A stretch of DNA of 44,003 bases, from assembly GCA_949879025.1 (NCBI GenBank), contig CATLBO010000017.1, positions 1 to 44,003 of the forward strand, written 5' to 3'. Of this stretch, positions 16,456 through 23,850 are shown piece after piece (position 1 is the stretch's first letter; each line of letters starts with the position of its first letter). The notes below the pieces were generated by a model. That model did not search any database and had not been told where the DNA came from. It saw only the letters and a list, made by a program, of their open reading frames with translations. This stretch comes from an uncultured Hungatella sp. (GTDB lineage Bacteria > Bacillota > Clostridia > Lachnospirales > Lachnospiraceae). The position numbers and the translations under genes are program-made.

Positions 16456-17690
16456 AAACGGTGTGGGTGTGGTTTTTTCTATGCTGCAAGCGGTATTTGA
16501 AAAAAGCCTCTTTTTTTCTGATTCTGTTGCTTCTTCCAACAGCTTCCTTTTTCATGGGCCGTCTGGAAAAGGAGGAAGGGCAGGAAGTCAGAATCGCAGT
16601 GTTTGCAGAGGAAATCACCAAAGAAAAGGAAAGAAAGGACAGCATAGGGCAGCAGGAGTCTTTGGAAACAGAATTGCTGGAGATTCTGGTACAGGGAAAT
16701 ACAGAAGAGACGGGAAAAAGGAATCAGGGGCTGTTTCAGTTTTACAGGTGCGAAAGCGAAGAAGACGTAAAGGCCCAGGTGGCATCAGGCAGGGCAGAGT
16801 GCGGATATGTGATTTCAAAGGACCTGCGTGGCCGGCTGGACGAAAAAGACTATAGGCGATGCATTCGGGTTTATTCTGCGCCGTCGACAGTTTTGGCGGA
16901 GCTTTCTACAGAAGTCGTGTTTGCATCACTGATGAAGCTATATGACAGGGAGATATTTTTAGAGTATGTGGCGGAGAAAATGCCGTGGGATCTGGAAATG
17001 ATGCAGAAACTGCAGCTGATGCCGGAAGCAGAGGTTATATGGGGGCCGGACACACTGCCAAAACCGGAACAGGCGGCGGGACCTAATCATATGCCGGAGT
17101 CTGTGCAGAAGGCCCAGGCCGGACTTGAGGCATTGGCTGGGAAGCTGTATGACAAATGGTTGAATAATGGCAGCACATTCCGGTTTGAGTACCGCTATCA
17201 GAGTAAAGAAGGCTTGGAAAACAGGGATAAGACACAGACAGTGAGAGTATTTCCAGTCAGAGGGCTGGCGGCTGTGTATCTTCTGCTGACAGGGCTGTAC
17301 AGTGCCGTGATGCTGGGCTGGGATGAGCAAAGGGGGCTGTTTGTGCCTCTCGCCCCAGGAAAACGTCTGGCATGCCGGCTGGCGGTTTTGGGCGCCCCAG
17401 TGTTTCTTGGCTCATTGTCTGCTTTGGGCGCCCTGGTGACAGGAGGATGCCTGCAGGAGATTGGGCGGGAAATATGGGTAATGGGAATTTATGTATTGGC
17501 AGTATGCGCATTCTCCTATGGGGTGAAAGAAGTCTGCAGGAAGCCGCAGACGGTTTGCTGCCTGATTCCATTGTTTCTTGCCGGAAGTTTGGTGTTTGCT
17601 CCGGTGCTTGTGGACATCCGGCAGTTCTTTCCCGCCTGGGGATGGATGGAAAAGCTGTTTCTGCCAGCCTATTATTTGAGGGCGTTTTAA
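16452..17690 (+). CDS. ABC-2 type transporter permease, second subunit
   Basis: A 412-residue membrane protein, the second half of the pair. After a basic start, a hydrophobic helix (FFLILLLLPTASFFMG) is followed by an outer loop of about 230 residues that is Glu/Lys-rich, with ASGRAECGYVISKDL echoing the loop of the first subunit. A cluster of helices from about residue 270 onward completes it. The GTG start at 16452 overlaps the preceding stop (GTGA) and follows GGAGGTGA, so the unusual start codon is well supported. The substrate is unknown. The operon ends here without a clear hairpin; the next gene is convergent. Confidence 0.78.
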   Translation: MKTVWVWFFLCCKRYLKKASFFLILLLLPTASFFMGRLEKEEGQEVRIAVFAEEITKEKERKDSIGQQESLETELLEILVQGNTEETGKRNQGLFQFYRCESEEDVKAQVASGRAECGYVISKDLRGRLDEKDYRRCIRVYSAPSTVLAELSTEVVFASLMKLYDREIFLEYVAEKMPWDLEMMQKLQLMPEAEVIWGPDTLPKPEQAAGPNHMPESVQKAQAGLEALAGKLYDKWLNNGSTFRFEYRYQSKEGLENRDKTQTVRVFPVRGLAAVYLLLTGLYSAVMLGWDEQRGLFVPLAPGKRLACRLAVLGAPVFLGSLSALGALVTGGCLQEIGREIWVMGIYVLAVCAFSYGVKEVCRKPQTVCCLIPLFLAGSLVFAPVLVDIRQFFPAWGWMEKLFLPAYYLRAF

Positions 17691-17767
17691 CTAAAACTAG
17701 TCTGCAGCCCAATAAAATGACAGTTAGGGATGGAAATATCTGTCAGGACACAGGCCGTATCATATGT

Positions 17768-18115
17768 TTAGGCCCGCCAGATCCGGGAGGCATGCTCTAA
17801 AAGCTGTTCTCCCGGAGCTGACGCATAATCAGTGTAAGAATCGCTTCTGGCTGTTTTAAGATCCTTGGATACTTCTTCCAGTTTTTCTTCCATCATTTTC
17901 AGCCTTTCTGCAGAATTTTCTCCCGTATCTGATCCAGTGGCTTTTATAAGGAGCATCTCGCTCTGCAGTTGAAGCTGCCTGCCCTGAAGGCTGGTTACTT
18001 TATGGGAATTGTCCTGGGACGCTTCATTTGCCTGGCAATTTACGCTTTTGCTTGCCCTTTTTTGCTCCCTCATGATCAAAGGATTTGTATAACCTGGTTT
18101 TACCTGGATTGTCAT
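17768..18115 (-). CDS. Uncharacterised coiled-coil protein, likely LytTR-regulated
   Basis: A 115-residue hydrophilic protein without signal peptide or membrane segment. I do not recognise its family. It begins MTIQVKPGYTNPLIM, has a Gln/Leu-rich stretch (LQGRQLQLQSEMLL) and a predicted coiled coil around ERLKMMEEKLEEVSKDLK, and ends SRIWRA. ATG 18115 is chosen because AGGAG lies eight bases upstream; the ATG at 18124 would leave no spacing. Its promoter region carries a direct-repeat pair identical in layout to that of the divergent gene at 18622, so both are probably switched on by the LytTR regulator encoded at 19445. Confidence 0.7.
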   Translation of the reverse strand: MTIQVKPGYTNPLIMREQKRASKSVNCQANEASQDNSHKVTSLQGRQLQLQSEMLLIKATGSDTGENSAERLKMMEEKLEEVSKDLKTARSDSYTDYASAPGEQLLEHASRIWRA

Positions 18116-18206
18116 TTTATTCATCTCCTTTTTGAAATCTCTGTTATTATTCTTTTATCTGTGAATCTGCCTGTATCCCATAAACACATCCCTAAGAGTC
18201 ATATGG

Positions 18207-18275
18207 CTTATATCGGATTTCCATTTATGAAAAATAGAGTGAAAACGTAAATGGCTTTTGTGACAGCGTAAACGG
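18207..18275 (-). promoter_or_regulatory. LytTR-type direct-repeat operator and promoter, minus-strand side
   Basis: Read on the minus strand, CCGTTTACG (18275-18267), 12 bases, then CCATTTACG (18254-18246), 31 bases, then GATATAAG (18214-18207). Nine-base direct repeats with 21-base periodicity just upstream of a promoter are the known layout for LytTR regulators. The -10-like TATAAG lies about 92 bases before the gene at 17768-18115. Confidence 0.68.
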
Positions 18276-18449
18276 CTGCCAAAGTATTTTGTAATGGAAC
18301 AGCAGCTAGCACAATACTGTGAGACAAATCTGCTGGTTCTTTCCACAGTTTGTTGATTTGATGATTTTTCCATGTTGCTATCGTCCAAATATTCAATTTG
18401 CTGTATAAAGAAATTATCATTTCAACTGACATTGGAAAGAATCAGCCTG

Positions 18450-18518
18450 CCGTTTACGGATGGGAGATAACCGTTTACGCTGACAGTATTAGTCAATCAT
18501 AAGAATAGGCGATATATT
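18450..18518 (+). promoter_or_regulatory. LytTR-type direct-repeat operator and promoter, plus-strand side
   Basis: CCGTTTACG (18450-18458), 12 bases, CCGTTTACG (18471-18479), 31 bases, then GATATATTTT (18511-18520). Repeat sequence, 21-base period and distance to the -10-like element match the divergent copy exactly. It precedes the operon of 18622, the LytTR regulator and its kinase, implying autoregulation. A TATAAT at 18564-18569 is an alternative -10 but lacks a good -35. Confidence 0.7.
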
Positions 18519-18621
18519 TTAGAAAAATAAATGCTTTTTATTTAAGGGCAGAAGGTAAGGCGTTATAATAAGATAAAGAATAGCTGAGATATGGAAAAAA
18601 TGTATACGTAGGAGGTGGAAG

Positions 18622-19425
18622 ATGAGGTTAGACGGAATCAGAATAAATGAATTTACAGGAGGGCTGTTTGTAAAAAATAATGTGAAAACAGAAAAAAGAA
18701 TACAAGATGTTTCGGCAGCGGATAAAGATTCATGTAAGGAGTATGAGGATATAGCGGTAAAAGTATCTCTTACCAATGCAATTTTAAATCCTAAAAGCTT
18801 TGAGGAACGGGTAAAAGAGGATGACCCAAATGATCCTTTTTTAAAGGGGATGGATAAGGGGACTAAGATGATGCTGCTGGCACAGATGGAAGGAAAAACG
18901 GTTATACCTGAGCGCTATAGTTTGCTGTCAATAGGCGGCGGCAGCGGCAAAGCAGTGGTGAATCATATGCTCGAGGCCTACGCAAAGCGTTATGACGAAC
19001 TTGTACAGGGCCATAAGGATGGCAAGAGATCAATTTTTATTACAGATTCCAAAACTGGGGAACTGCGCACGTTGACGCTGGATGAGGAACTGCAGGAACT
19101 GAATCAGCTTTTGCAGAGATCCATAGATTGCTTCAATGGACTGGTCGATCAGATGCCTCAGTGGGTGAACGCCCTTGAAAAACATGCAAGTCAGTTAGTT
19201 GAATCTGTAAAAAAATATGGAGGTGCAGCCGCTACAGATATGGCAGAGCAGGCAATGGATCATGCGGAAAGACTGCGGAGAGATTTGAAGACTCTGCCGA
19301 AGCGGGCCGACGAACGTGAGAGTAAAATATATGCAGCGATTAATGAATTTTTGGCACAATACAAAGGATGGAAAGAGGCAGGGGTGGATATAACGAGCAT
19401 GGTTAACTGCATAACAATATTTTAA
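18622..19425 (+). CDS. Uncharacterised 267-residue protein leading the LytTR operon
   Basis: A soluble protein of unknown function. It starts MRLDGIRINEFTGGLFVKN, has a charged region, the segment YSLLSIGGGSGKAVVNHML (glycine-rich but not a proper P-loop), and a long helical C-terminal half with LDEELQELNQLLQRSIDCFNG and MAEQAMDHAERLRRDLKTL. No signal peptide or transmembrane helix is evident. GGAGGTGG lies six bases before the ATG. It is 19 bases upstream of the response regulator gene, so it forms one operon with the two-component system, and its promoter carries the LytTR-type repeats. The divergent gene at 17768 shares the same control. A signalling output or secreted-effector role is possible, but nothing in the sequence decides it. 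Confidence 0.75.
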   Translation: MRLDGIRINEFTGGLFVKNNVKTEKRIQDVSAADKDSCKEYEDIAVKVSLTNAILNPKSFEERVKEDDPNDPFLKGMDKGTKMMLLAQMEGKTVIPERYSLLSIGGGSGKAVVNHMLEAYAKRYDELVQGHKDGKRSIFITDSKTGELRTLTLDEELQELNQLLQRSIDCFNGLVDQMPQWVNALEKHASQLVESVKKYGGAAATDMAEQAMDHAERLRRDLKTLPKRADERESKIYAAINEFLAQYKGWKEAGVDITSMVNCITIF

Positions 19426-19444
19426 TTTATAAAAGGAGGGGCTT

Positions 19445-20155
19445 ATGCTGTCCATAGCCATCTGTGAAGACGAAAACTATTTCTCTGACCATATCAGCAG
19501 ATTACTGGACTGTTATTTAAGGGAAAATAATCTGGAGGCATCCATTAAGCGTTATTCCGACGGAGAAAAGCTTCTGGCAGCCGGCGTCAACCCTGACATT
19601 ATTCTGATGGACATCCAGCTTCCGGGAACGAATGGCATGGAGATTATCAGAAGGCTGCGTGAAAAGGGGGGCAGGGGACAGGTCATTTTTATTACGGCAT
19701 ACAGAGAGTACGTGTTCCAGGCCTTTGACGTGGACGCCATCCATTATATTCTAAAGCCTGTGGAAAAAGAAAAATTTTTTTCCGCAATGGAAAAGGCTGT
19801 CAGACGCACGGATATTCACAATAACAAAACCCTTTTGCTGATGAAAAACGATTTGAATACAAAGATATTCATAAAAGATATTCTGTACTGCGAGGTGTAT
19901 GATCACAAAATATTTATAGATACCATTTACGGGAGATTTTCCTATACAGGGACTCTGGATTCTCTGGAGAAACAGTTAGGCAGCGACTTTTTTCGGTGCC
20001 ATCGAAGCTATATTGTCAACATGAGCCATGTATTGGACAGAGACGGCCAGGTGGTGACCATGGCAGGGGGAGAAAGGATACTGGTGTCCAGAAGAAAGAA
20101 ACAGGAGTTTGAACGCAGGCTGCTGGAGATATGCAGGAGAGAAGGGATACAATGA
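19445..20155 (+). CDS. LytTR-family response regulator
   Basis: A 236-residue response regulator. The receiver domain (1-120) has the acidic pair Glu9-Asp10, phospho-acceptor Asp56 in LMDIQLPG, and the conserved Lys in YILKPVEKEKF. The C-terminal LytTR domain (about 140-236) shows DILYCEVYDHKIFIDT and FFRCHRSYIVNMSHV, the standard LytTR core that binds 9-bp direct repeats. An AAGGAGGGG ribosome site precedes the ATG. The stop overlaps the kinase start (ATGA). The matched repeat pairs at 18246-18275 and 18450-18479 are its likely targets. Confidence 0.93.
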   Translation: MLSIAICEDENYFSDHISRLLDCYLRENNLEASIKRYSDGEKLLAAGVNPDIILMDIQLPGTNGMEIIRRLREKGGRGQVIFITAYREYVFQAFDVDAIHYILKPVEKEKFFSAMEKAVRRTDIHNNKTLLLMKNDLNTKIFIKDILYCEVYDHKIFIDTIYGRFSYTGTLDSLEKQLGSDFFRCHRSYIVNMSHVLDRDGQVVTMAGGERILVSRRKKQEFERRLLEICRREGIQ

Positions 20156-21456
20156 TTGGGCATAGTGTGATAGGGCTTTTTCTTAATGGGTGGTGGCTTG
20201 TGTTTAACGGATGGATTCACTATCTGGAAATCGACTTTCTGTGCAAAGCTGCGGGAAAGCCGGGAGGCAGGCTGATTCCTCTGTGGATAGGGATAAATGA
20301 GCTTCTGATTGTGGCAAAGCTTTCCGTGGGCCTGGAGAATAGTTTTTTTCTCCATCTACTGCTTTTGCTGATGTTTTCCATAACCTTTTTAAAAATTCCC
20401 TGGGATGCCGCTGCAGCTCCCCTTGTGATCACAGGTACATTGTACACGTTTATAGAGGGATATTCCGCTGTATGCATGTACTGGGTTGCCAGGAATGCAA
20501 AGTCAAGGGCCTGGGGGATGGTGCTGCAGATCGGCATATCCCTTTTACTGATGGCAGTGTACTTTGGAATATTGAAGCTGGTCAGAAAAAAATACTCGGA
20601 TTCCCTGCAGTGGCCGGTTTCTTCTTATCTGTATGTGCTTTTATTTCCCTGCGGCTTTATCGTTATTCTGGTGCGCATGGGCCTGAAGCTGGACAGCAGG
20701 GAGCTGGAACGGTATTTTTCAGCTATCGGCATGGATACCAGTATTGCCGTCTTTATAATCCTTAGCGGTGCCATGGCCATTTTTCTTATGATGATAAAAA
20801 TTTTCTGTACAATTGTGGATCAGGTCAAGCGTGACAATCAAATGGCAATCCTGAAAGTACAGCTGGAGGGGCAGAAGACCTATGTGGAGGAGGCGGAGAA
20901 ACGGAACCGGGAATATTCTAAATTTCAGCATGATATTGACAACCATTTGCTGGTGGTCTCAGGGCTTATTGGAGAGGGGAATTATGAAAAGGCCCAAGAA
21001 TATCTGGACAGGCTTCATATCAGGTGCCAGTCATTGGCAGGGAGAAAGCTGGCATCCACTGGAAGAGAGGTTCTGGATATTCTGCTAAATGAAAAGGCAG
21101 GATATGCACTTCGCAGCAATATCCGGGTTTCCTGCAGGGTGAGAATTCCAGAGGACTTCGGTTTTGACGATATGGATCTGAGCATTATTTTTGCCAATAT
21201 TCTGGATAACGCCATACATGAATGCATTGTAGGAGAGTTTGACAATAAGGAAATTTCCTTATTTACAAAAAACCATGGGCGTTTTTTAATTATAGAGTCT
21301 GCCAATACCTGGACGCCCAGAACTATGGAAGAAGGAACCGGGCTGACTAATATCAGGAATGTGGCGGCAAAATACCAGGGGATGGCGGAGATTTCCAATA
21401 TAGACGAAAAGTTCAGGATCAGCATATTGCTGCGCAGCCCTGAAGGCCAGTCATAA
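20152..21456 (+). CDS. GHKL sensor histidine kinase (AgrC-like, HPK10)
   Basis: A 434-residue membrane kinase partnering the LytTR regulator. The first 220 residues contain about six or seven hydrophobic segments. A linker helix follows, then the phospho-acceptor motif FQHDIDNHL (His260), the variant used by AgrC/ComD-type kinases, the N-box NILDNAIHEC, and a glycine box GTGLTNI. This build is typical of kinases that detect a peptide outside the cell; no peptide precursor gene was found in the neighbourhood. The ATG at 20152 overlaps the regulator's stop by four bases and follows GAGAAGGG; an in-frame ATG at 20131 is inside the regulator gene and unlikely. Confidence 0.9.
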   Translation: MIGHSVIGLFLNGWWLVFNGWIHYLEIDFLCKAAGKPGGRLIPLWIGINELLIVAKLSVGLENSFFLHLLLLLMFSITFLKIPWDAAAAPLVITGTLYTFIEGYSAVCMYWVARNAKSRAWGMVLQIGISLLLMAVYFGILKLVRKKYSDSLQWPVSSYLYVLLFPCGFIVILVRMGLKLDSRELERYFSAIGMDTSIAVFIILSGAMAIFLMMIKIFCTIVDQVKRDNQMAILKVQLEGQKTYVEEAEKRNREYSKFQHDIDNHLLVVSGLIGEGNYEKAQEYLDRLHIRCQSLAGRKLASTGREVLDILLNEKAGYALRSNIRVSCRVRIPEDFGFDDMDLSIIFANILDNAIHECIVGEFDNKEISLFTKNHGRFLIIESANTWTPRTMEEGTGLTNIRNVAAKYQGMAEISNIDEKFRISILLRSPEGQS

Positions 21457-21746
21457 CCACCGGTAATTCCCTTGCAGTGGTATATAATACCGGCTTTTTC
21501 ATTGCGCTCAACACAGTCTAAAAGCTCTTTTTCTCTCAATCGTTTTATAAACAAAGTAGATCCGTATGGTTTTATTTTTGCCAGCAACTCTTTGCGGCAG
21601 TCATGCTGGAAGTCGGAGCAATGCTGGTACTTATTTTGCAGGGAACATTTTCTGTTTTCGCACAGTTCTTTATCTGGACATTCTCCTGAATTACAACCAT
21701 GATAAGTATCATTTTTAGAGCATAAACAGCATGGAAGCTGTTGACA
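21457..21746 (-). pseudogene. Remnant of a DUF3795-type cysteine-rich protein gene
   Basis: The minus strand reads through a protein-like stretch of about 95 residues: QQLPCCLCSKNDTYHGC, then CPDKELCENRKCSL, then KIKPYGSTLFIKR, LLDCVERNEKAGIIYH and GITGGYD. Order and motifs match small cysteine-rich DUF3795-type proteins common in Lachnospiraceae. No ATG, GTG or TTG precedes the first Cys cluster in frame, no ribosome site is present, and no stop follows GGYD: the frame runs on antisense into the kinase gene. The 5' end also overlaps the -35 of the tetR promoter. It therefore looks like a decayed gene cut at both ends; use of a non-standard start (ATA or ATT) cannot be fully excluded. Confidence 0.58.
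21460..21498 (+). terminator. Possible terminator after the sensor kinase gene
   Basis: CCGGTA (21460-21465) can pair with TACCGG (21488-21493), followed by CTTTTTC. The loop is 22 bases, so this is a modest candidate. Confidence 0.4.
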
Positions 21747-21793
21747 GGCTATAGGAGGTTTTGTATAATAATTATTGACTGATAGTCAATAAT
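21741..21793 (+). promoter_or_regulatory. Consensus promoter with palindromic operator of the tetR-MFS operon
   Basis: TTGACA (21741-21746), a 17-base spacer and TATAAT (21764-21769) form a perfect promoter. It is followed at once by the perfect inverted repeat ATTATTGACT-GAT-AGTCAATAAT (21771-21793), which would cover the transcription start. This is the expected binding site of the TetR protein encoded just downstream, giving autorepression. Confidence 0.82.
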
Positions 21794-21813
21794 TGAAAAG
21801 GAGGGGATGGACA

Positions 21814-22470
21814 TTGGCAAGGCCAGTAAAAAAATTGCCGGAACAGTGGAAAAAAGAGATTTTAGATGCAGCAAAGAAATTATTTTTATCAAAAGGTTAT
21901 GAGGATACTGCCATTTCTGATATTATGCAGATGGCAGGCGGAGCCAAAGGGATGTTCTATCGTTTTTTTCAGAGCAAGGAAGAGATTATGCATGCCCTGG
22001 GTGATCAGATGTTTTTCGAGAACAATCCTTTTGAGGCTGTCAGAGGGCGTTCTGACTTAAACGGATTGCAGAAGATTCGGGAAATGCTTGCTTTTGACCA
22101 ATCTGATGAAGAACGGGAAGCGTTAAGCGTGGAGGCAGTTCCCATTCTGAAAGATCCCCGTATTCTGGCTGCCGCAGTGGAGGCCAACCGGCGGGTGCTG
22201 ACGCCTCTGTGGCTTGAACTGATTGAGGAAGGGCAGAGGGACGGTTCCATTGAGACAGATTATGCAAAAGAGATTTCCCAGCTGCTTCCGCTTGTTAATT
22301 TCTGGCTGATGCCGTCCGTATTTCCTGCAGATGCAGAGGAAATACGCCATAAGTGCCGGTTTGTGGCAGAAGTCCTTTCAGCAATGGGGCTTCCGATTAT
22401 AGAAAATGAGATGTATGAAAGGGCGGAAAGAATACTGAGCAATTATAAAGAAGGAAGAAAAGAGGGGTAA
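21814..22470 (+). CDS. TetR/AcrR family transcriptional regulator
   Basis: A 218-residue repressor. The N-terminal helix-turn-helix reads EILDAAKKLFLSKGYEDTAISDIMQMAGGAKGMFYRFFQSKEEI, shown here only in its recognisable blocks: AAKKLFLSKGYEDTAI and GMFYRFFQSKEEI. The C-terminal ligand-binding part is helical and less conserved. TTG at 21814 is taken as the start because AAGGAGGGG lies eight bases before it and the protein then begins ARPVKK; an earlier in-frame TTG at 21793 would place the ribosome site inside the gene. It is transcribed with an MFS exporter three bases downstream and probably represses both until the exporter's substrate binds. Confidence 0.88.
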   Translation: MARPVKKLPEQWKKEILDAAKKLFLSKGYEDTAISDIMQMAGGAKGMFYRFFQSKEEIMHALGDQMFFENNPFEAVRGRSDLNGLQKIREMLAFDQSDEEREALSVEAVPILKDPRILAAAVEANRRVLTPLWLELIEEGQRDGSIETDYAKEISQLLPLVNFWLMPSVFPADAEEIRHKCRFVAEVLSAMGLPIIENEMYERAERILSNYKEGRKEG

Positions 22471-22473
22471 CGG

Positions 22474-23718
22474 ATGGAGCAGAAGCTGTTTACTAGAAAT
22501 TTTACTCTCCTTGTACTGGGGCAGGTAAGTTCTTTGTTTGGCAATTATATATTACGTCTGGCATTGTCCATGTATGTGCTGGAAGTAACCGGTTCGGCAG
22601 CTGTGTTTGCAGGCATTTTGTCGGTTGCGGCACTGCCGGCAATTTTGCTGTCGCCTCTTGGCGGAATCCTTGCTGATCGGGCTGACCGGAGAAAGATTAT
22701 GATAAGTTTAGATTCTCTGACTGGAATATCTGTGCTATGTGCTGCAGTTTTTTTGACCGGAAAGAATGATGTTTCTGTGATCAGTGTACTGCTTATATTA
22801 TTGTCTGTTTTAGGAGCCTTTGAGACACCTACTGTGCAGGCGTGTATCCCGCAGATGCTTTCAGGCGATAACATTATTAAAGGAAATGCAGTAGTGAATC
22901 AGACAGCGTCAGTTTCTTATTTAACTGCGCCTCTGCTGGGCGGTATTTTATATGCGGCATTTGGCCTGAAGCCTGTGATGTATGCAAGTGTAATATGCTT
23001 TTTCATTACGGCATTCTTGGAATGCTTTATTATACTTGGATACCAGCCTAAAGACGGCTATGGGGGAAATGTTCTGTCCATGGTAAGAGAGGATTTTTTC
23101 AGCAGCGTCCGGTTTATTGGAAAAGAGCAGACAGATATTATGAAGATACTGCTTTTGGCAGCGTCTTCCCGCTTTTTTGTCATGGGTGTAACGCTGGTGG
23201 GCCTTCCTTTTATTGTGCGGACAATACTTGGGCTGGATGCGAAATATTACGGCGGGGCAGAGAGCGCACTGGCGATTGCAACTATTATGGGAAGTATTGC
23301 TGCAGGATTTATGACAGGAAAGCTAAAATCCGGAAGCCTGTCATGGGTGCTTGCAGCAATTGGCGCCTGTATCATTCCTGCCGGGATGGCATTTCTTTTG
23401 CCGTCTGATGGGCTTATCAAATATGGGGTGAATGTTGCTGCTTTCTGCGGCATGCAGGCGGCAATCAGCATTTTTTCTATTTTTGCAGTATCCATGATTC
23501 AGCAGAACACGCCGGAACATCTGACTGGCAGGGTAATGGCTTTTACATCAGCGATTACGATGTGCGCCCAGCCAGCCGGACAGATGGTTTATGGATTTTT
23601 ATTTGACAGATTCAGCGAGGCCGCTTATCTTGTGCTGATTCCTACAGGAATCATAGTATGCCTCATAGGCTTGTTTTCATCAGGATTTTTCAAAGGAATG
23701 GAGAGAAGGGGAATATGA
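22474..23718 (+). CDS. MFS transporter, probable efflux protein
   Basis: A 414-residue membrane protein with the alternating hydrophobic pattern of 12 helices. Between helices 2 and 3 is the MFS loop motif GGILADRADRRKIM, and helix 1 carries FTLLVLGQVSSLFGNYILRLAL. This matches the enterobactin exporter/macrolide-efflux-like branch (MFS_3). The C-terminal half includes NTPEHLTGRVMAFTSAI, also typical of that branch. The substrate is not evident; co-transcription with a TetR repressor fits an inducible drug or metabolite pump. The start follows GAGGGG; the operon ends at a strong hairpin shared with the convergent gene. Confidence 0.88.
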   Translation: MEQKLFTRNFTLLVLGQVSSLFGNYILRLALSMYVLEVTGSAAVFAGILSVAALPAILLSPLGGILADRADRRKIMISLDSLTGISVLCAAVFLTGKNDVSVISVLLILLSVLGAFETPTVQACIPQMLSGDNIIKGNAVVNQTASVSYLTAPLLGGILYAAFGLKPVMYASVICFFITAFLECFIILGYQPKDGYGGNVLSMVREDFFSSVRFIGKEQTDIMKILLLAASSRFFVMGVTLVGLPFIVRTILGLDAKYYGGAESALAIATIMGSIAAGFMTGKLKSGSLSWVLAAIGACIIPAGMAFLLPSDGLIKYGVNVAAFCGMQAAISIFSIFAVSMIQQNTPEHLTGRVMAFTSAITMCAQPAGQMVYGFLFDRFSEAAYLVLIPTGIIVCLIGLFSSGFFKGMERRGI

Positions 23719-23799
23719 ATTAATAGTTGGTTTATATTTTTTTATTCTGTCATCTCTGCACAGGCAAGTCAAGGATTTTTCCATTTGACACTGCCTCTT

Positions 23800-23831
23800 A
23801 AAACAGCTGCCGGTTCAATGGCAGCTGTTTT
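23800..23831. terminator. Bidirectional terminator between MFS and aldo/keto reductase genes
   Basis: AAAACAGCTGCC (23800-23811) and GGCAGCTGTTTT (23820-23831) form a perfect 12-bp stem with an eight-base loop, between two convergent genes. Confidence 0.85.
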
Positions 23832-23850
23832 AGCAGTATCTTTAAGTTTG

